This document shows, in pieces, positions 38,241 through 48,931 of a stretch of DNA of 64,000 bases (within the stretch, counting starts at the first letter, position 1; the number at the start of each line of letters is the position of its first letter). Position numbers and translations under genes: made by a program. Origin of the DNA: Vibrio sp. MEBiC08052 (GTDB taxonomy: Bacteria; Pseudomonadota; Gammaproteobacteria; Enterobacterales; Vibrionaceae); contig NZ_KQ947475.1 of the NCBI RefSeq assembly GCF_001506075.1, positions 2,734,631 to 2,798,630 of the forward strand, given 5' to 3'. The notes below the pieces were generated by a model, which saw only the letters and a program-made list of their open reading frames with translations, made no database searches and was not told where the DNA came from.

Positions 38241-39149
38241 TTATGGTAAGTAGCGTTTTGGATTCACTGGCTTACCCTGATAGCGAATTTCAAAATGTAA
38301 ACGAACACTGCTGGTACCGGAACTCCCCATCGTTGCGATTTTCTGGCCAGCTTTTACACTTTGTCCCTCACTCACTAGCAACCGATCATTGTGCGCGTAT
38401 GCGCTAAGATATTTATCATTATGCTTAATAATCACAAGATTTCCGTAACCTCTTAAAGCATTCCCCGAATAAACCACGGTTCCTGCTGCGGAAGATACGA
38501 CGGACTGACCTCGCTGCCCTGCAATATCAATCCCTTTATTTCCTTGATCAATAGCTGAAAACTGTCGGACAACCCTCCCCTTTGTTGGCCATAACCACCT
38601 ATCAATTTTTGTGGCATGTGCTAAATTAGTAGTTAGTAAATTAGAATTAACATTTTCTTTACCTGCGGATTCACCATACCCCTTTGATTGTGAAGATTCA
38701 ATACTTTTACCTGACGGTTTTTTAACTTTGTCATATTTATTCTCTAAATTGTTAGAGATTTGCTTATTCTTAGAATCTTTTAATGAGACATTAGTTAACA
38801 CTTCACCAGAACCTTTGATCCCTATCCCATTTTTACTCGCAACAGCAGACTGAGACTTCCCATAAGAAGGCGGAGTATAAGCAGGTTTCCACAAGTGTAG
38901 TTTTTGACCGGGATAGATTGTATAAGGGGGAGACAGGCGGTTGTAACTGATCAAATCTTCTACATTTTTATCGGTAAGGTAAGCAATAAAGTAAAGTGTA
39001 TCTCCTTTCTTAACTTGATAGTAACTCCCTCGGTAACTTCCCCGAGAAGCCTTCTTTACGTCAGACACCGGAGCGGGTGATGTCGCGACACATCCCATCA
39101 GATATATTGATAAAACTGCCAAAATTAAAAGTCTGATGCTGCTTCTCAT
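38241..39149 (-). CDS. nlpD: Lipoprotein NlpD, murein hydrolase activator
   Basis: NlpD is an outer-membrane lipoprotein that activates amidase AmiC at the septum. The 302 residues include a lipoprotein signal with LMGC (Cys20), a LysM domain (about 45-88: YYQVKKGDTLYFIAYLTDKN), a Ser/Lys-rich linker (about 95-185) and a degenerate LytM/M23 domain (about 190-300, NKGIDIAGQRGQSV, HNDKYLSAYAHND, LHFEIRYQGKPVNP). The first zinc His is replaced by Asn in NKGID, as in other non-catalytic NlpD proteins. It is three bases from pcm. Confidence 0.95.
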   Translation of the reverse strand: MRSSIRLLILAVLSIYLMGCVATSPAPVSDVKKASRGSYRGSYYQVKKGDTLYFIAYLTDKNVEDLISYNRLSPPYTIYPGQKLHLWKPAYTPPSYGKSQSAVASKNGIGIKGSGEVLTNVSLKDSKNKQISNNLENKYDKVKKPSGKSIESSQSKGYGESAGKENVNSNLLTTNLAHATKIDRWLWPTKGRVVRQFSAIDQGNKGIDIAGQRGQSVVSSAAGTVVYSGNALRGYGNLVIIKHNDKYLSAYAHNDRLLVSEGQSVKAGQKIATMGSSGTSSVRLHFEIRYQGKPVNPKRYLP

Positions 39150-39151
39150 CG

Positions 39152-39778
39152 TTAGGCTAAATCACCTGCAACTAAAGGAACGAACCGGACCATTTCAATG
39201 ATTTCTGAATGAAATGACTCATCATTCCGGGTTATTCTCAGTAGCTGTTGCTCATCGCTACCAACAGGGATCACCAATCGTCCCCCGTCAGCCAACTGAT
39301 CCAACAGCGCTTGAGGTATTTCAGAAGCAGCAGCTGTGACAATAATGGCATCAAAAGGTGCCTTGGTGCGCCATCCCTGCCAACCATCGCCATGTTTCAT
39401 GGATACGTTGTAAATATCCAGTTGTCTTAGACGACGCTTTGCTTCCCATTGCAATGTTTTAATTCGCTCAATTGAACACACATGCTCCACTAAACGTGCC
39501 AATACCGCGGTTTGATACCCGGAGCCGGTGCCTACTTCCAGTACCCGACTTGTCTGTGTCAGTGCTAACAGCTGGGTCATCTTGGCAACGATATAAGGCT
39601 GGGAAATCGTCTGCCCCAACCCTATCGGTAATGCATTATTTTCATACGCCTGATGGACCATGGCCTGTGAAACGAAATTCTCTCTCGGTAACTCACGCAT
39701 AATGTCCAGAACACGTAAATCTTCAATGCCGTTTCTGACAAGAAAGTCGATCAACTTATCAGCGAGTGAATTTGACAT
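39152..39778 (-). CDS. pcm: Protein-L-isoaspartate O-methyltransferase
   Basis: Pcm methylates isoaspartyl residues to start repair of aged proteins. The 208 residues carry [17 protein letters not shown], the SAM loop [18 protein letters not shown] and [16 protein letters not shown]. The ATG at 39778 is preceded by AGAAAGG. An in-frame GTG seven codons upstream overlaps surE and is not favoured. surE, pcm, nlpD and rpoS form the conserved operon. Confidence 0.96.
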   Translation of the reverse strand: MSNSLADKLIDFLVRNGIEDLRVLDIMRELPRENFVSQAMVHQAYENNALPIGLGQTISQPYIVAKMTQLLALTQTSRVLEVGTGSGYQTAVLARLVEHVCSIERIKTLQWEAKRRLRQLDIYNVSMKHGDGWQGWRTKAPFDAIIVTAAASEIPQALLDQLADGGRLVIPVGSDEQQLLRITRNDESFHSEIIEMVRFVPLVAGDLA

Positions 39779-39783
39779 ATCAG

Positions 39784-40524
39784 TTACCTTTCTAACCAAT
39801 CTGTCATCGCGTTGATCGACTCATGAGCGGTCAAGTCCACTTGCAATGGTGAGATCGAGACAACCCCATGATCAACGGTGTAAAAATCAGTGCCTTCCCC
39901 CGCATCCTGTTCTTTCCCCGGAGGTCCCAACCAGTAAATATCATGTCCTCGCGGATCTTTTTGCCGAATCATACTTTCCGCATGATGGCGAGCTCCCAGG
40001 CGAGTCACTTTCATACCGTGAATTTGGTCCAACGGTAGATCAGGAATATTGACATTCAGCAATCGATTGGTAGGGATCGGAGAATGCAGATGCTGTTTTA
40101 CAATCTGGCGGGCAATATGAGCGGCGGTGTCAAAATGTGTCTCACCCACCAAAGAGAATGCGATTGATTGTACGCCTAAAAAATGCCCTTCCATCGCTGC
40201 GGCAACGGTTCCCGAATAAAAAACATCATCGCCTAAATTCGCGCCGTGATTAATACCGCTCAAGACCAGATCGGGTAAAGCATCTTTCATCAATTCATTC
40301 AAAGCATAGTGAACACAGTCCGTTGGCGTCCCTTGAACAGAGTAAACCGCCGATGCGATTTGCTGAATACGGAGGGGTTGCTCCAGTGTCAGAGAGTTGG
40401 AAGCCCCGGAACGATTTCGATCCGGAGCCACAATCACGACTTCAGCCAAATCAGACAATGCTTCAGCTAAAGTATTAATTCCCCGAGCATAGACACCATC
40501 ATCATTGCTCAACAAAATTTTCAT
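39784..40524 (-). CDS. surE: 5'/3'-nucleotidase SurE
   Basis: SurE is a survival-protein nucleotidase that dephosphorylates nucleoside monophosphates and short polyphosphate with a divalent metal. The 246 residues begin [15 protein letters not shown] (metal-binding Asp-Asp), with [33 protein letters not shown] and the C-terminal [17 protein letters not shown]. The ATG at 40524 is used; a TTG one codon earlier also sits in frame. It lies directly downstream of truD. Confidence 0.96.
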   Translation of the reverse strand: MKILLSNDDGVYARGINTLAEALSDLAEVVIVAPDRNRSGASNSLTLEQPLRIQQIASAVYSVQGTPTDCVHYALNELMKDALPDLVLSGINHGANLGDDVFYSGTVAAAMEGHFLGVQSIAFSLVGETHFDTAAHIARQIVKQHLHSPIPTNRLLNVNIPDLPLDQIHGMKVTRLGARHHAESMIRQKDPRGHDIYWLGPPGKEQDAGEGTDFYTVDHGVVSISPLQVDLTAHESINAMTDWLER

Positions 40525-40527
40525 CAA

Positions 40528-41574
40528 TTAGAACTCCCTTTCCACAGGTATTTCTTCGATTAGCTCTCGTAATAAAGAAGTCGCAAAGCATCCCGCATCA
40601 AGCGAAAAATTCAATATAACCTCATTTTTTCCCAGCTTCCAATCCAGTTGCTGAGGTTTGAGAGCAATATTCCGCCTTTCATGCTTCATGCGGTTTCCGC
40701 GAATCAATGTCATTAAGTCAGGTTCATCATCGACAAATCGCTGTTCTAAAGCGAGTGCCTCACCGCTACTCGGCAATGCATTATCTCCAGCCAGCGCGGC
40801 TGAAATGCCGGCCTGATGCTGCGCAACGGACGATTGCCACAGGGTCAGCATATCGTCACCTTCAATGCGGAGCTGTTCATCCCCTTGCAGTACGATGTCG
40901 CCATCAATCAAATGATGAAAACAATCCCTTGAAATCCGTTCTGAGACGATCTGGTTAAAGATCCAAGAGCGAGCTGTAGAAAGGTAGAGACTGCGCTGAT
41001 TCTGGTTGCGAGAGCGGACATTCTCACGCCCCCATCGCCGGGCCTCATTCAAGTTATTTCCCTGATGACCGAAACGTTGCGCACCAAAATAGTTCGGTAC
41101 AGCTTGCTCACGAATCATGTTCAACCGCTGTTCGACATCCGCGATATCCGAAACTTCTGTTAACGTAATCTGAAAATGATTTCCGCGCAGATCTCCCGGC
41201 CTTAATTTGCGCCGATGGCGGGTAGTTTCAAGGATCTCAATGTGGGGATAACGCGTCAGAAAGGCAGAAAAGTCCGGTGTTTCTCCTTTCGGTAAGTGAA
41301 CACTCAACCATTGCTCGGTGACAGCATGGCGATCTTTTAACCCCGCCCAGCTCACATCTTTTGACTTCACACCACATGCTTTGGCTAACTCATTGGCGAC
41401 AAAGCTGGTATTTTCTCCGGCCTTACGAATGCGCACCATCAGGTGCTCGCCCACGCCATCCAGTGGAAATCCGAGATCTTCCGTGACGATAAAATGTTCA
41501 GGTTTTACTTTAATTTTCGCCTTCGCAACTGGTTTCCCATACAAATAGGCCAGATTGGCTAAAACATCATCCAT
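40528..41574 (-). CDS. truD: tRNA pseudouridine(13) synthase TruD
   Basis: TruD forms pseudouridine 13 in tRNA-Glu. The 348 residues show EDLGFPLDGVGEHL, the catalytic Asp region SWAGLKDRHAVTEQW and RGNHFQITL, then YFGAQRFGHQGNNLNEARRW and FSLDAGCFATSLLREL. All core motifs are intact. It is in the conserved ispF-truD-surE order, 79 bases after ispF. Confidence 0.96.
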   Translation of the reverse strand: MDDVLANLAYLYGKPVAKAKIKVKPEHFIVTEDLGFPLDGVGEHLMVRIRKAGENTSFVANELAKACGVKSKDVSWAGLKDRHAVTEQWLSVHLPKGETPDFSAFLTRYPHIEILETTRHRRKLRPGDLRGNHFQITLTEVSDIADVEQRLNMIREQAVPNYFGAQRFGHQGNNLNEARRWGRENVRSRNQNQRSLYLSTARSWIFNQIVSERISRDCFHHLIDGDIVLQGDEQLRIEGDDMLTLWQSSVAQHQAGISAALAGDNALPSSGEALALEQRFVDDEPDLMTLIRGNRMKHERRNIALKPQQLDWKLGKNEVILNFSLDAGCFATSLLRELIEEIPVEREF

Positions 41575-41653
41575 TCGGATATCCTCGCTATGATGGTCAA
41601 GCCATCCCCCTGACGGGGTTATTTACAACTGAATTCATGACAAAATGCGTGAA

Positions 41654-42127
41654 TTACTTCATCAATAACACAACAGCTTCACAGGCGATCCCTTCCTTAC
41701 GTCCGGTAAATCCCAATCGTTCGGTTGTCGTCGCTTTCACATTGACATGACTGATATCTGTCGCCAAATCATCAGCAATCAAAGCTCGCATTTGGTCAAT
41801 ATAAGGCGCCATTTTCGGTACCTGAGCAATAATCGTAATGTCTGCATTGCCCAATCGATAGCCATGTGCAATGACTTTTTGATAGACACTCCGCAACAGC
41901 TCGCGACTATCCGCACCCTGCCACTGTTCATCCGTATCCGGGAAATGACGTCCGATATCCCCGGCAGCAATGGCGCCCAGTAATGCATCGGTTAATGCGT
42001 GCAAAGCAACGTCTCCATCGGAATGAGCCAGCAGCCCTTGTTCATAAGGGATCGACACTCCGCCAATCATGATTGGCCCTTCGCCTCCAAACTTATGAAC
42101 ATCAAACCCATGACCAATTCTAAACAT
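41654..42127 (-). CDS. ispF: 2-C-methyl-D-erythritol 2,4-cyclodiphosphate synthase
   Basis: IspF makes the cyclic diphosphate of the MEP isoprenoid pathway. The 157-residue trimeric enzyme has the zinc motif [39 protein letters not shown] and C-terminal [16 protein letters not shown]. It lies 40 bases after ispD in the same operon. Confidence 0.97.
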   Translation of the reverse strand: MFRIGHGFDVHKFGGEGPIMIGGVSIPYEQGLLAHSDGDVALHALTDALLGAIAAGDIGRHFPDTDEQWQGADSRELLRSVYQKVIAHGYRLGNADITIIAQVPKMAPYIDQMRALIADDLATDISHVNVKATTTERLGFTGRKEGIACEAVVLLMK

Positions 42128-42167
42128 AACGGTTCCTTACTGCTTTATTCTCTAGGATATACATTTT

Positions 42168-42869
42168 TTAGGCCGATAATTCTCGGCTGAGATAAAACTC
42201 AGCCAGAGCTAAATCTTCGGGTTGTGTAATCTTAATATTATCGGCATAGCCCGACACAATACGAGGTTTGTCACCATGCCATTCCATGACCGACGCTTCA
42301 TCAGTTACGGCTATATGCTGAGCAATCACCCGGGATAAAGCCCGATGTAACTCAACTGTCCGGAACATTTGAGGAGTCAATGCGTGCCAAAGGTTCTCTC
42401 TCTCTACGGTGCCGACAATATCTTGGGTGTGATTCGAACGCTTCATCGTATCCCGGACCGGTGCTGCCAAAATCCCCCCCACATCATGTGGCATAACTGC
42501 TTCAATCAAGCGATCAATATCACTCAAACGAACACATGGACGCGCAGCATCATGCACCATCACCCAAGTTGTCGGTATAGACTTCACCACATAATCGAGC
42601 GCGGCAAAGACCGAATCTGAACGTTCCTGCCCGCCGGAAACCCGAATGATATCAGGATCAGAAGCGAGAGATAATTGACTGAAATAAGGGTCATCATCAC
42701 TGACGGCAATCACAACCTTGCCAACCTGCGGGTGGGCACGCAACTTTTCGACTGTATGCTCCAGAATCGTTTTGCCGTGAATCGTCAAATATTGTTTCGG
42801 TTTATCGGTTAACATCCGCCGACCGACACCGGCAGCCGGAATCACCACTGAAATAAGTTCCTGTCTCAT
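42168..42869 (-). CDS. ispD: 2-C-methyl-D-erythritol 4-phosphate cytidylyltransferase
   Basis: IspD couples MEP to CTP in isoprenoid synthesis. The 233 residues contain the nucleotide loop VIPAAGVGRRMLTDKPKQYL, GGQERSDSVFAAL, HDAARPCV and DEASVMEWHG. The start abuts the ftsB stop, showing tight coupling in ftsB-ispD-ispF. Confidence 0.97.
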   Translation of the reverse strand: MRQELISVVIPAAGVGRRMLTDKPKQYLTIHGKTILEHTVEKLRAHPQVGKVVIAVSDDDPYFSQLSLASDPDIIRVSGGQERSDSVFAALDYVVKSIPTTWVMVHDAARPCVRLSDIDRLIEAVMPHDVGGILAAPVRDTMKRSNHTQDIVGTVERENLWHALTPQMFRTVELHRALSRVIAQHIAVTDEASVMEWHGDKPRIVSGYADNIKITQPEDLALAEFYLSRELSA

Positions 42870-43151
42870 CTAGGGGTGATCCTCATTGATAACACGGTAA
42901 AACGTTTCACCCTCTTTCACCATACCAAGCTCATGCCTTGCTCTTTCTTCAATTGCATCCAGCCCCTGACGTAAATCATCTATTTCTGCATACATTTCTT
43001 TATTTCGTTTTTGTAAATGAATATTGACAGAACGCTGGATCTCTATTTCATCAGAGACACGATGAAAATCAGCAACGCCATTTTTGCCAAACCACAATGA
43101 ATACTGGAGCAGCATTAAAAATAGAGTCAGTGTTAAAGCAAATACTCGCAT
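42870..43151 (-). CDS. ftsB: Cell division protein FtsB
   Basis: FtsB bridges FtsL and FtsQ in the divisome. The 93 residues consist of a short cytoplasmic start, one membrane helix (about 3-20, [19 protein letters not shown]) and a coiled coil (about 30-70) followed by [15 protein letters not shown]. The ATG at 43151 fits the family; a TTG seven codons upstream lacks a ribosome binding site. Confidence 0.94.
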   Translation of the reverse strand: MRVFALTLTLFLMLLQYSLWFGKNGVADFHRVSDEIEIQRSVNIHLQKRNKEMYAEIDDLRQGLDAIEERARHELGMVKEGETFYRVINEDHP

Positions 43152-43289
43152 GACGCTCACTTGTGATTTCAAATAGGATTATCGGGAAGTCTATCAAAAC
43201 TGACCGAAAAGAACTTCCCTCTTATACCATAAGTCCGTTAAAGGACAACTTACTGACCGCAGGCCTTGCGACACGACGGTTCACCACAA

Positions 43290-44057
43290 TTAATAAGCCC
43301 AGTACAGTAAAATACCACCGAAAACGATGCGGTAAATACCAAACGCATTGAATGTAAAGCGGTTCAGAAAAGCGAGGAAAACTTTCATCACAACCCAAGC
43401 GGCGATATAAGAAGTGATAAAACCAACAATCAGAGGTAATGCGCTTTCACCTTGAAAACTTTGATGATGTTTCAATAAGTCCAAGCCACTCGCAGCAAGC
43501 ATGACTGGCAAAGCCAACAGAAATGAAAATTCAGCACTCGCTTTACGACTGACGCCTACGAGTAAAGCACCAACAATCGTTGACCCGGCCCGACTGGTTC
43601 CCGGCACTAAAGCAAACACCTGAGCAATCCCAATCCAAATCGCTTGCCGATAGGTGATCTGATCCAATGTTTCAGCCGTCGGAGCATGATTTTTCAAAAA
43701 GCGTTCCACCATCAGAAAAATAATTCCCCCGATAATGAACATGATCGGGACAACCTGAATGGTAAACAGGACTTTCACTTGATTTTGAAACAGAAAACCG
43801 ATGGCTGCGATGGGTAAAAACGCGATGACAACTTTCATCCATAACGTAAGATATCGGGGATGGAAGCGCTCTTTATAATTGGTCAGTACAGCCAAAATAG
43901 CAGAAAGCTGAATAATGACTTCAAAAGCTTTATTACTCTCAGTTTGGGGTAAACCAAGCCAATCACTGACAATAATTAAATGTCCGGTTGATGAAATTGG
44001 TAAAAATTCGGTAATACCTTCAACCAATCCAAGTATAACACTATGAATTAAATCCAT
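43290..44057 (-). CDS. uppP: Undecaprenyl-diphosphatase UppP (BacA)
   Basis: UppP recycles undecaprenyl pyrophosphate for cell-wall synthesis. The 255-residue membrane protein has the catalytic segments [20 protein letters not shown] and [30 protein letters not shown]. Its length is slightly under the usual 265-273. Its start overlaps the folK stop by one base. Confidence 0.96.
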   Translation of the reverse strand: MDLIHSVILGLVEGITEFLPISSTGHLIIVSDWLGLPQTESNKAFEVIIQLSAILAVLTNYKERFHPRYLTLWMKVVIAFLPIAAIGFLFQNQVKVLFTIQVVPIMFIIGGIIFLMVERFLKNHAPTAETLDQITYRQAIWIGIAQVFALVPGTSRAGSTIVGALLVGVSRKASAEFSFLLALPVMLAASGLDLLKHHQSFQGESALPLIVGFITSYIAAWVVMKVFLAFLNRFTFNAFGIYRIVFGGILLYWAY

Positions 44058-44572
44058 TATTTACTCTTTATGTTGGAAAAATAAGTTTCAGTGAACCAGA
44101 ATTCTACAGGCTTCAAAACTTCCAGATTGTCAGCCTTAAGCCAAATTTGCCGAACACTTCGTCCGTCACCCGGCAATAGAAGATCAGGACACAGTTCAAA
44201 CAGTGGCTGAATCACAAACGGATATTGGTAAATATCTTGACGGGGTAACTGCGGGGCTTCAGAGCGGACAACATCACCAAATAAGATGATATCCAGATCC
44301 AATGTCCGATCCTGATATTTTTGGGCATCGGGCTGTCGCCCCCAGCTTAGCTCGATATCCTTGAGCATTCCGACCAAAGCAGTCAATGAAAGATCGGTAC
44401 GCATTTCAATCACTAAATTGAAAAATGCCCCACCCTGAAACCCTTGTGACGGTGATTCATAAATCGTTGAAAGACGAAGTTGATCTCCCAACTTTTTCAG
44501 TTCACTGACCGCGACCTCGACATGCTTATGTCGGTCGATATTGGAACCGACACCGACATAAACCAACGTCAT
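44057..44572 (-). CDS. folK: HPPK, 6-hydroxymethyl-7,8-dihydropterin pyrophosphokinase
   Basis: FolK transfers pyrophosphate from ATP to the pterin in folate synthesis. The 171 residues show [49 protein letters not shown] (with the metal-binding Asp pair) and the [10 protein letters not shown] end motif. It overlaps folB by four bases (ATGA). Confidence 0.95.
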   Translation of the reverse strand: MTLVYVGVGSNIDRHKHVEVAVSELKKLGDQLRLSTIYESPSQGFQGGAFFNLVIEMRTDLSLTALVGMLKDIELSWGRQPDAQKYQDRTLDLDIILFGDVVRSEAPQLPRQDIYQYPFVIQPLFELCPDLLLPGDGRSVRQIWLKADNLEVLKPVEFWFTETYFSNIKSK

Positions 44573-44925
44573 AACAGGCCCCTTTCAATCACGACACCAA
44601 CACCAACAGCCTGAGCAACGGCTCCCGGTTTCGTCAGACGGATCCTGAGCCAAGGCACCGCAAAAGTTGTCATGATCAAATCGGCGACCTCTTCAGCGAC
44701 ACGTTCTATGAGTAAAAATCTTCCATTTTCAACATATTGGATGACTTGTTGGCTCACCTGAGCATAATCCAACGCATCAGTGACATCATCACTCTTACCA
44801 GCCGGGCGATTGTCATGCGCCATTTCAATATCGAAAACGAGCTTCTGCTTAATCTGCTGTTCCCAATCGTAAACACCGATCGTTGTAACAACAACTAACT
44901 GTTCTATAAATACTTTATCCATCAA
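44569..44925 (-). CDS. folB: Dihydroneopterin aldolase
   Basis: FolB converts dihydroneopterin to hydroxymethyl-dihydropterin. The 118 residues show IEQLVVVTTIGVYDWEQQIKQKL, DDVTDALDYAQVSQ, the FLLIERVAEEVAD Glu and a C-terminal LTKPGAVAQA. It is the first gene of a folB-folK-uppP operon, divergent from plsY across 296 gene-free bases. Confidence 0.95.
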   Translation of the reverse strand: MMDKVFIEQLVVVTTIGVYDWEQQIKQKLVFDIEMAHDNRPAGKSDDVTDALDYAQVSQQVIQYVENGRFLLIERVAEEVADLIMTTFAVPWLRIRLTKPGAVAQAVGVGVVIERGLL

Positions 44926-45221
44926 TTATCTCACTACATTTCTATCCCAAATATTGAATTGAGATAAAAAATAATCGTCCTGTATTATCTATCACCAGAC
45001 ATGACCTCAAAGATGCCCGGAAAGCGAGCATCATCAGATGCACAACAAAGATTTCGGTCTAAAACCGCATTTTAAGATCATTTTGGCATATACCCAAGCC
45101 TCATTGGGATGACTTAGGTATAGTGATTATCATATACTTAAACGATTTCAATATGCGAAATTAATATAGATTTTTATCGATATAGCCATACACCTAAACT
45201 TGCACGCAACTCAGGGCCCAA

Positions 45222-45812
45222 ATGACGCCATTGATACTTCTGATCATTATCTCAGCTTACCTGCTTGGCTCGATTTCAAGTGCAGTGCTCGTGTGTCGTC
45301 TGTTCCGGCTTCCCGATCCCAGAGAGTCCGGTTCTCATAATCCGGGCGCAACAAACGTTCTCAGAGTCGGAGGGAAAAAAGCAGCCGTAATCGTTCTGCT
45401 ATGCGATATGCTGAAAGGCACAATCCCGGTCTGGGGAAGCTACTTTCTGGGGGTAACGCCATTTCTGCTCGGCGTTATCGCGATTGCCGCCTGTTTAGGG
45501 CATATCTATCCTATTTTCTTCCATTTCAGAGGAGGAAAGGGCGTCGCGACAGCATTAGGCGCAATCGCACCGATCGGAATGGACTTAACCGGGGTTGTGA
45601 TGGCGACATGGCTGATAACGCTTCTTGTTTCCCGATACTCCTCGCTGGCAGCATTGGTCACCGTATTACTCGCGCCACTCTACACTTGGATGATCAAACC
45701 CAATTACACCCTGCCTGTCGCCATGCTGTGTTGTCTGATTGTTTTCCGACATCAAGAGAATATAAAACGCCTGCTCACTGGCACAGAACCCAAAGTCGGT
45801 GAAAAAAGCTGA
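45222..45812 (+). CDS. plsY: Glycerol-3-phosphate acyltransferase PlsY
   Basis: PlsY acylates glycerol-3-phosphate from acyl-phosphate, the first step of phospholipid synthesis. The 196-residue protein has about five membrane helices and the three motifs [31 protein letters not shown] and a C-terminal [17 protein letters not shown]. The folB-plsY divergent order is conserved in gammaproteobacteria. Confidence 0.96.
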   Translation: MTPLILLIIISAYLLGSISSAVLVCRLFRLPDPRESGSHNPGATNVLRVGGKKAAVIVLLCDMLKGTIPVWGSYFLGVTPFLLGVIAIAACLGHIYPIFFHFRGGKGVATALGAIAPIGMDLTGVVMATWLITLLVSRYSSLAALVTVLLAPLYTWMIKPNYTLPVAMLCCLIVFRHQENIKRLLTGTEPKVGEKS

Positions 45813-45876
45813 TCATACAATCAAGGCCAAAGCACACCGACAATAGCCTTGATTGGATAGGTAAGGTTTATGAGAT

Positions 45877-46698
45877 TTAACGTGTCAGTGTTCCGAGGAA
45901 ATCTTGCAACGCTTGGGTGACGAACTCGGGTTGCTCCAGATTACTGATATGACCCGCCTGAGGAATCACAATCAATTGACTCCCCGCGATTGCATCTTGC
46001 ATCAGATGTGACTCTAACACCGGCCGAGGCTTATCTTGCTCACCCACCATGATCAATACTGGCAGATTCAGATCACCGATTTCATCTATCAGATCCCGGC
46101 GACCAAACACGAGCTTGCCGATTCGACCCATCTCAGCAACCTGCGGACCCGATGTTTCCATCAAAAACATTCGAAACGCAGTGACAAAATCGGGTTCTGG
46201 CGTTTGCTGTAAAGCATGCTCGGAGAAAAACATCGGCACAACTTGTGGAATCAACGGTTCAGGAAAAGACTGCGTTGCAATTGCCGCATCAAGCATCGCA
46301 AAATATTTGGCGTGCATCACTTCAGGCTCAAGCCCGATAAAGGTATCCATCAAAACCAACGCCTTTACTCGCTCTGGTGCGATCAATGCCAGCTCACTCC
46401 CCCACATGCCACCGACAGACAACCCAATCACCGAAAATGATCCAATGGCAAGATGATCCATGAGTGCCAACATATGCCCGGCGTAATCTTTCAGCGAATG
46501 CATCGTGTCAGGGGCAGCATCAGATTGACCGTGCGACCACAAATCAGGAACGATACATCGATAATTCCGGCTCAACACTGCAACTTGTGGTTGCCACATC
46601 TGGCTATTCCAAAGGTAACTATGACCGAACAGCAACACCTCGCCAGTTCCGACATCCTGATAACGCATGGTTTTGCCGTTCACTGTAAATGATTTCAT
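45877..46698 (-). CDS. Alpha/beta hydrolase
   Basis: This 273-residue single-domain alpha/beta hydrolase has the oxyanion region GHSYLWNSQMW, the nucleophile elbow GLSVGG (Ser near residue 95), a likely acid in MVGEQDKPRP and the His in QAGHISNLEQPEFV. It is close to epoxide-hydrolase/haloperoxidase-like esterases, and the substrate cannot be deduced. It is convergent with plsY and lies between it and tsaD. Confidence 0.85.
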   Translation of the reverse strand: MKSFTVNGKTMRYQDVGTGEVLLFGHSYLWNSQMWQPQVAVLSRNYRCIVPDLWSHGQSDAAPDTMHSLKDYAGHMLALMDHLAIGSFSVIGLSVGGMWGSELALIAPERVKALVLMDTFIGLEPEVMHAKYFAMLDAAIATQSFPEPLIPQVVPMFFSEHALQQTPEPDFVTAFRMFLMETSGPQVAEMGRIGKLVFGRRDLIDEIGDLNLPVLIMVGEQDKPRPVLESHLMQDAIAGSQLIVIPQAGHISNLEQPEFVTQALQDFLGTLTR

Positions 46699-46896
46699 TC
46701 GTTTGATAACCTTCTATGGTGATTCGTACTATTTTTTTATTGGTAACGATTATTTATTAGCAACGATCATTATTGGTAACGCTCACTGATTTTGAATAAT
46801 CACTGACAGAAAAACAGCCCTAGCTATCATCTAATCTAGCTAAAAAGCACGGGTTGGACATCACACTTGGGCTGCCATTATTTAGAATTAAAGTTC

Positions 46897-47916
46897 TCAG
46901 GCATGGACTGCCTGAAGCTGATCAATTGGCCAGCGGGGCGTCGCCTGAACGGCGAGACCGGATGCTTCACCATTTTTGAAGCGTTGCATACCGGCATAAG
47001 CAATCATTGCCCCGTTATCAGTACAAAATTCAGTTCGCGGATAATAAACCGCACCACCGACTTTCTGTGCTAACTGGGCTAGATCGGCTCTCAATCGTTG
47101 ATTGGCACTCACTCCGCCAGCAATCACGATCCGCTTCAATCCGGTTTGTTCCAGTGCCCGACGGCATTTGATCACCAACGTATCACATACGGCTTCCTGA
47201 AAAGCGTAAGCGATATCTGCCCGGGTCTGCTCATCATCGCCATGAGCGGCAATCGTATTGGCAGCAAAAGTTTTCAATCCGGAGAAACTCATGTCCAGCC
47301 CCGGCCGGTCTGTCATCGGGCGAGGAAAACGAAATCGTCCCTGAGTGCCCTTTTCAGCCAGACGAGCCAATAACGGCCCTCCCGGATAATCCAGTCCCAT
47401 TAATTTTGCCGTTTTATCGAAGGCTTCTCCGGCCGCATCATCGATTGATTCACCGAGAATCCGATACGCACCAATCCCGTTAACTTCAACGATCATGGTA
47501 TGCCCACCCGAAACCAACACGGCAACAAAAGGAAACTCAGGCGGATTTTCCTCCAGCATCGGTGCCAGCAAATGCCCTTCCATATGATGAACCGGTACTG
47601 CCGGCACATTCCAGGCATAAGCGAGACTACGTCCGATCGTGGCACCGACCAGCAAAGCACCGACTAACCCCGGTCCGGCGGTATAAGCCACACCATCAAT
47701 ATCTTCCGGACGACAATTAGCCTCGGCCATCGCAGCCTGAATCAGAGGAATTGTTTTTTTAACGTGATCCCTTGAAGCAAGCTCAGGGACAACGCCACCA
47801 TAATCAGCATGAAGTTTTATCTGACTATATAATTGATGAGCCAGTAAGCCTTGTTCATCATCGTAAATCGCAATCCCCGTCTCATCACAAGAGGTTTCAA
47901 TACCTAATACACGCAT
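46897..47916 (-). CDS. tsaD: tRNA N6-threonylcarbamoyladenosine synthase subunit TsaD
   Basis: TsaD transfers threonylcarbamoyl to A37 of ANN-decoding tRNAs with TsaB/TsaE. The 339 residues begin [14 protein letters not shown], with metal ligands in [11 protein letters not shown] and [12 protein letters not shown], and [13 protein letters not shown] plus [12 protein letters not shown] towards the C-terminus. The ATG at 47916 is the family start; an ATG at 47937 would add seven residues. It is divergent from rpsU, as in most gammaproteobacteria. Confidence 0.97.
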   Translation of the reverse strand: MRVLGIETSCDETGIAIYDDEQGLLAHQLYSQIKLHADYGGVVPELASRDHVKKTIPLIQAAMAEANCRPEDIDGVAYTAGPGLVGALLVGATIGRSLAYAWNVPAVPVHHMEGHLLAPMLEENPPEFPFVAVLVSGGHTMIVEVNGIGAYRILGESIDDAAGEAFDKTAKLMGLDYPGGPLLARLAEKGTQGRFRFPRPMTDRPGLDMSFSGLKTFAANTIAAHGDDEQTRADIAYAFQEAVCDTLVIKCRRALEQTGLKRIVIAGGVSANQRLRADLAQLAQKVGGAVYYPRTEFCTDNGAMIAYAGMQRFKNGEASGLAVQATPRWPIDQLQAVHA

Positions 47917-48139
47917 AATTTTCCGGAAAACTTCCATCTCGACATCAAAATTGACGCCATGTTACCTTGCCTTCAGATGACAGACAAATTTTGCACAGAG
48001 ATTCATCCATAAAATACTTTACAAAGCCTTTCCATTCGGATTAAAATTCCGCACCATTTTTGATTGTGCTGGTAAGTACCGGAAACATTCCGACTAAGCA
48101 AGACCAGCGTTAACGAATATCCCCTGAGGTGAAAGGCAT

Positions 48140-48355
48140 ATGCCAGTAGTTAAAGTACGTGAAAACGAACCGTTCGACGTCGCTCTGCGTCGTTTCAAGC
48201 GCTCTTGTGAAAAAGCAGGTATTCTTTCTGAAGTGCGTCGTCGTGAGCACTATGAGAAACCAACCACTGTTCGCAAACGCGCTAAAGCAGCAGCTCAAAA
48301 GCGTCATGCTAAGAAGCTAGCTCGCGAAAACGCTCGTCGCGTTCGCCTGTACTAA
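48140..48355 (+). CDS. rpsU: 30S ribosomal protein bS21
   Basis: This small, basic 71-residue protein reads [20 protein letters not shown], with an Arg/Lys/Ala-rich C-terminus. It is the first gene of the macromolecular synthesis operon rpsU-(yqeY)-dnaG-rpoD. GAGGTGA provides a strong ribosome binding site. Confidence 0.98.
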
Positions 48356-48380
48356 TAACTCCTTCGGAAAGGAATGAGTT

Positions 48381-48824
48381 ATGGCTCTGATTGACAAGCT
48401 CAAAGAAGAGCAAAAACTTGCGATGAAAGCCAAGGATAAAATTCGCCTTGGCACTATTCGTTTAGCCATGTCAGCAATCAAACAACGTGAAGTCGATGAG
48501 CGAATTACGCTAACCGACGATGATATCGTTGCCGTTCTGACAAAAATGGTCAAACAACGTCGCGATTCTGTCGCACAATATGAATCTGCGGGACGACAAG
48601 ACCTAGCAGATGCGGAAAGCAACGAAATCACAGTACTTGAGGAATTTATGCCTCAGCCATTCACTGATGATGAAGTGCTGCAACTCATTGGTGACGCAAT
48701 TACCGCTTCCGGTGCTCAAAGCATGCAGGATATGGGTAACGTCATGGCTGTATTGAGACCGCAAATTCAAGGGCGTGCAGATATGGGAAAAGTCAGCGGC
48801 TTAGTGAAAAGCAGACTCACTTAA
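48381..48824 (+). CDS. yqeY: GatB/YqeY domain protein
   Basis: This 147-residue protein consists of a YqeY helical domain (MALIDKLKEEQKLAMKAKDK, RLAMSAIKQREVDER and a C-terminal MGNVMAVLRPQIQGRADMGKVSGLV), related to the tRNA-binding tail of GatB. Its exact function is not established. In vibrios it commonly sits between rpsU and dnaG, 25 bases after rpsU. Confidence 0.94.
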   Translation: MALIDKLKEEQKLAMKAKDKIRLGTIRLAMSAIKQREVDERITLTDDDIVAVLTKMVKQRRDSVAQYESAGRQDLADAESNEITVLEEFMPQPFTDDEVLQLIGDAITASGAQSMQDMGNVMAVLRPQIQGRADMGKVSGLVKSRLT

Positions 48825-48842
48825 CCCACTCCTCTAAACATC

Positions 48843-48876
48843 AAGCCGTGCTATTCTATATGGCACGGCTTGTTTG
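48843..48876 (+). terminator. Terminator-like hairpin between yqeY and dnaG
   Basis: AAGCCGTGC/GCACGGCTT forms a 9-bp perfect stem with an 11-base loop, followed by TGTTTGT. It lies before dnaG, where E. coli also has an internal terminator limiting DnaG synthesis. Confidence 0.8.
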
Positions 48877-48931
48877 TATACACGCTAACATGTAAATTAG
48901 CTATCTACAGTAACATTAGCTATCAGGTCTT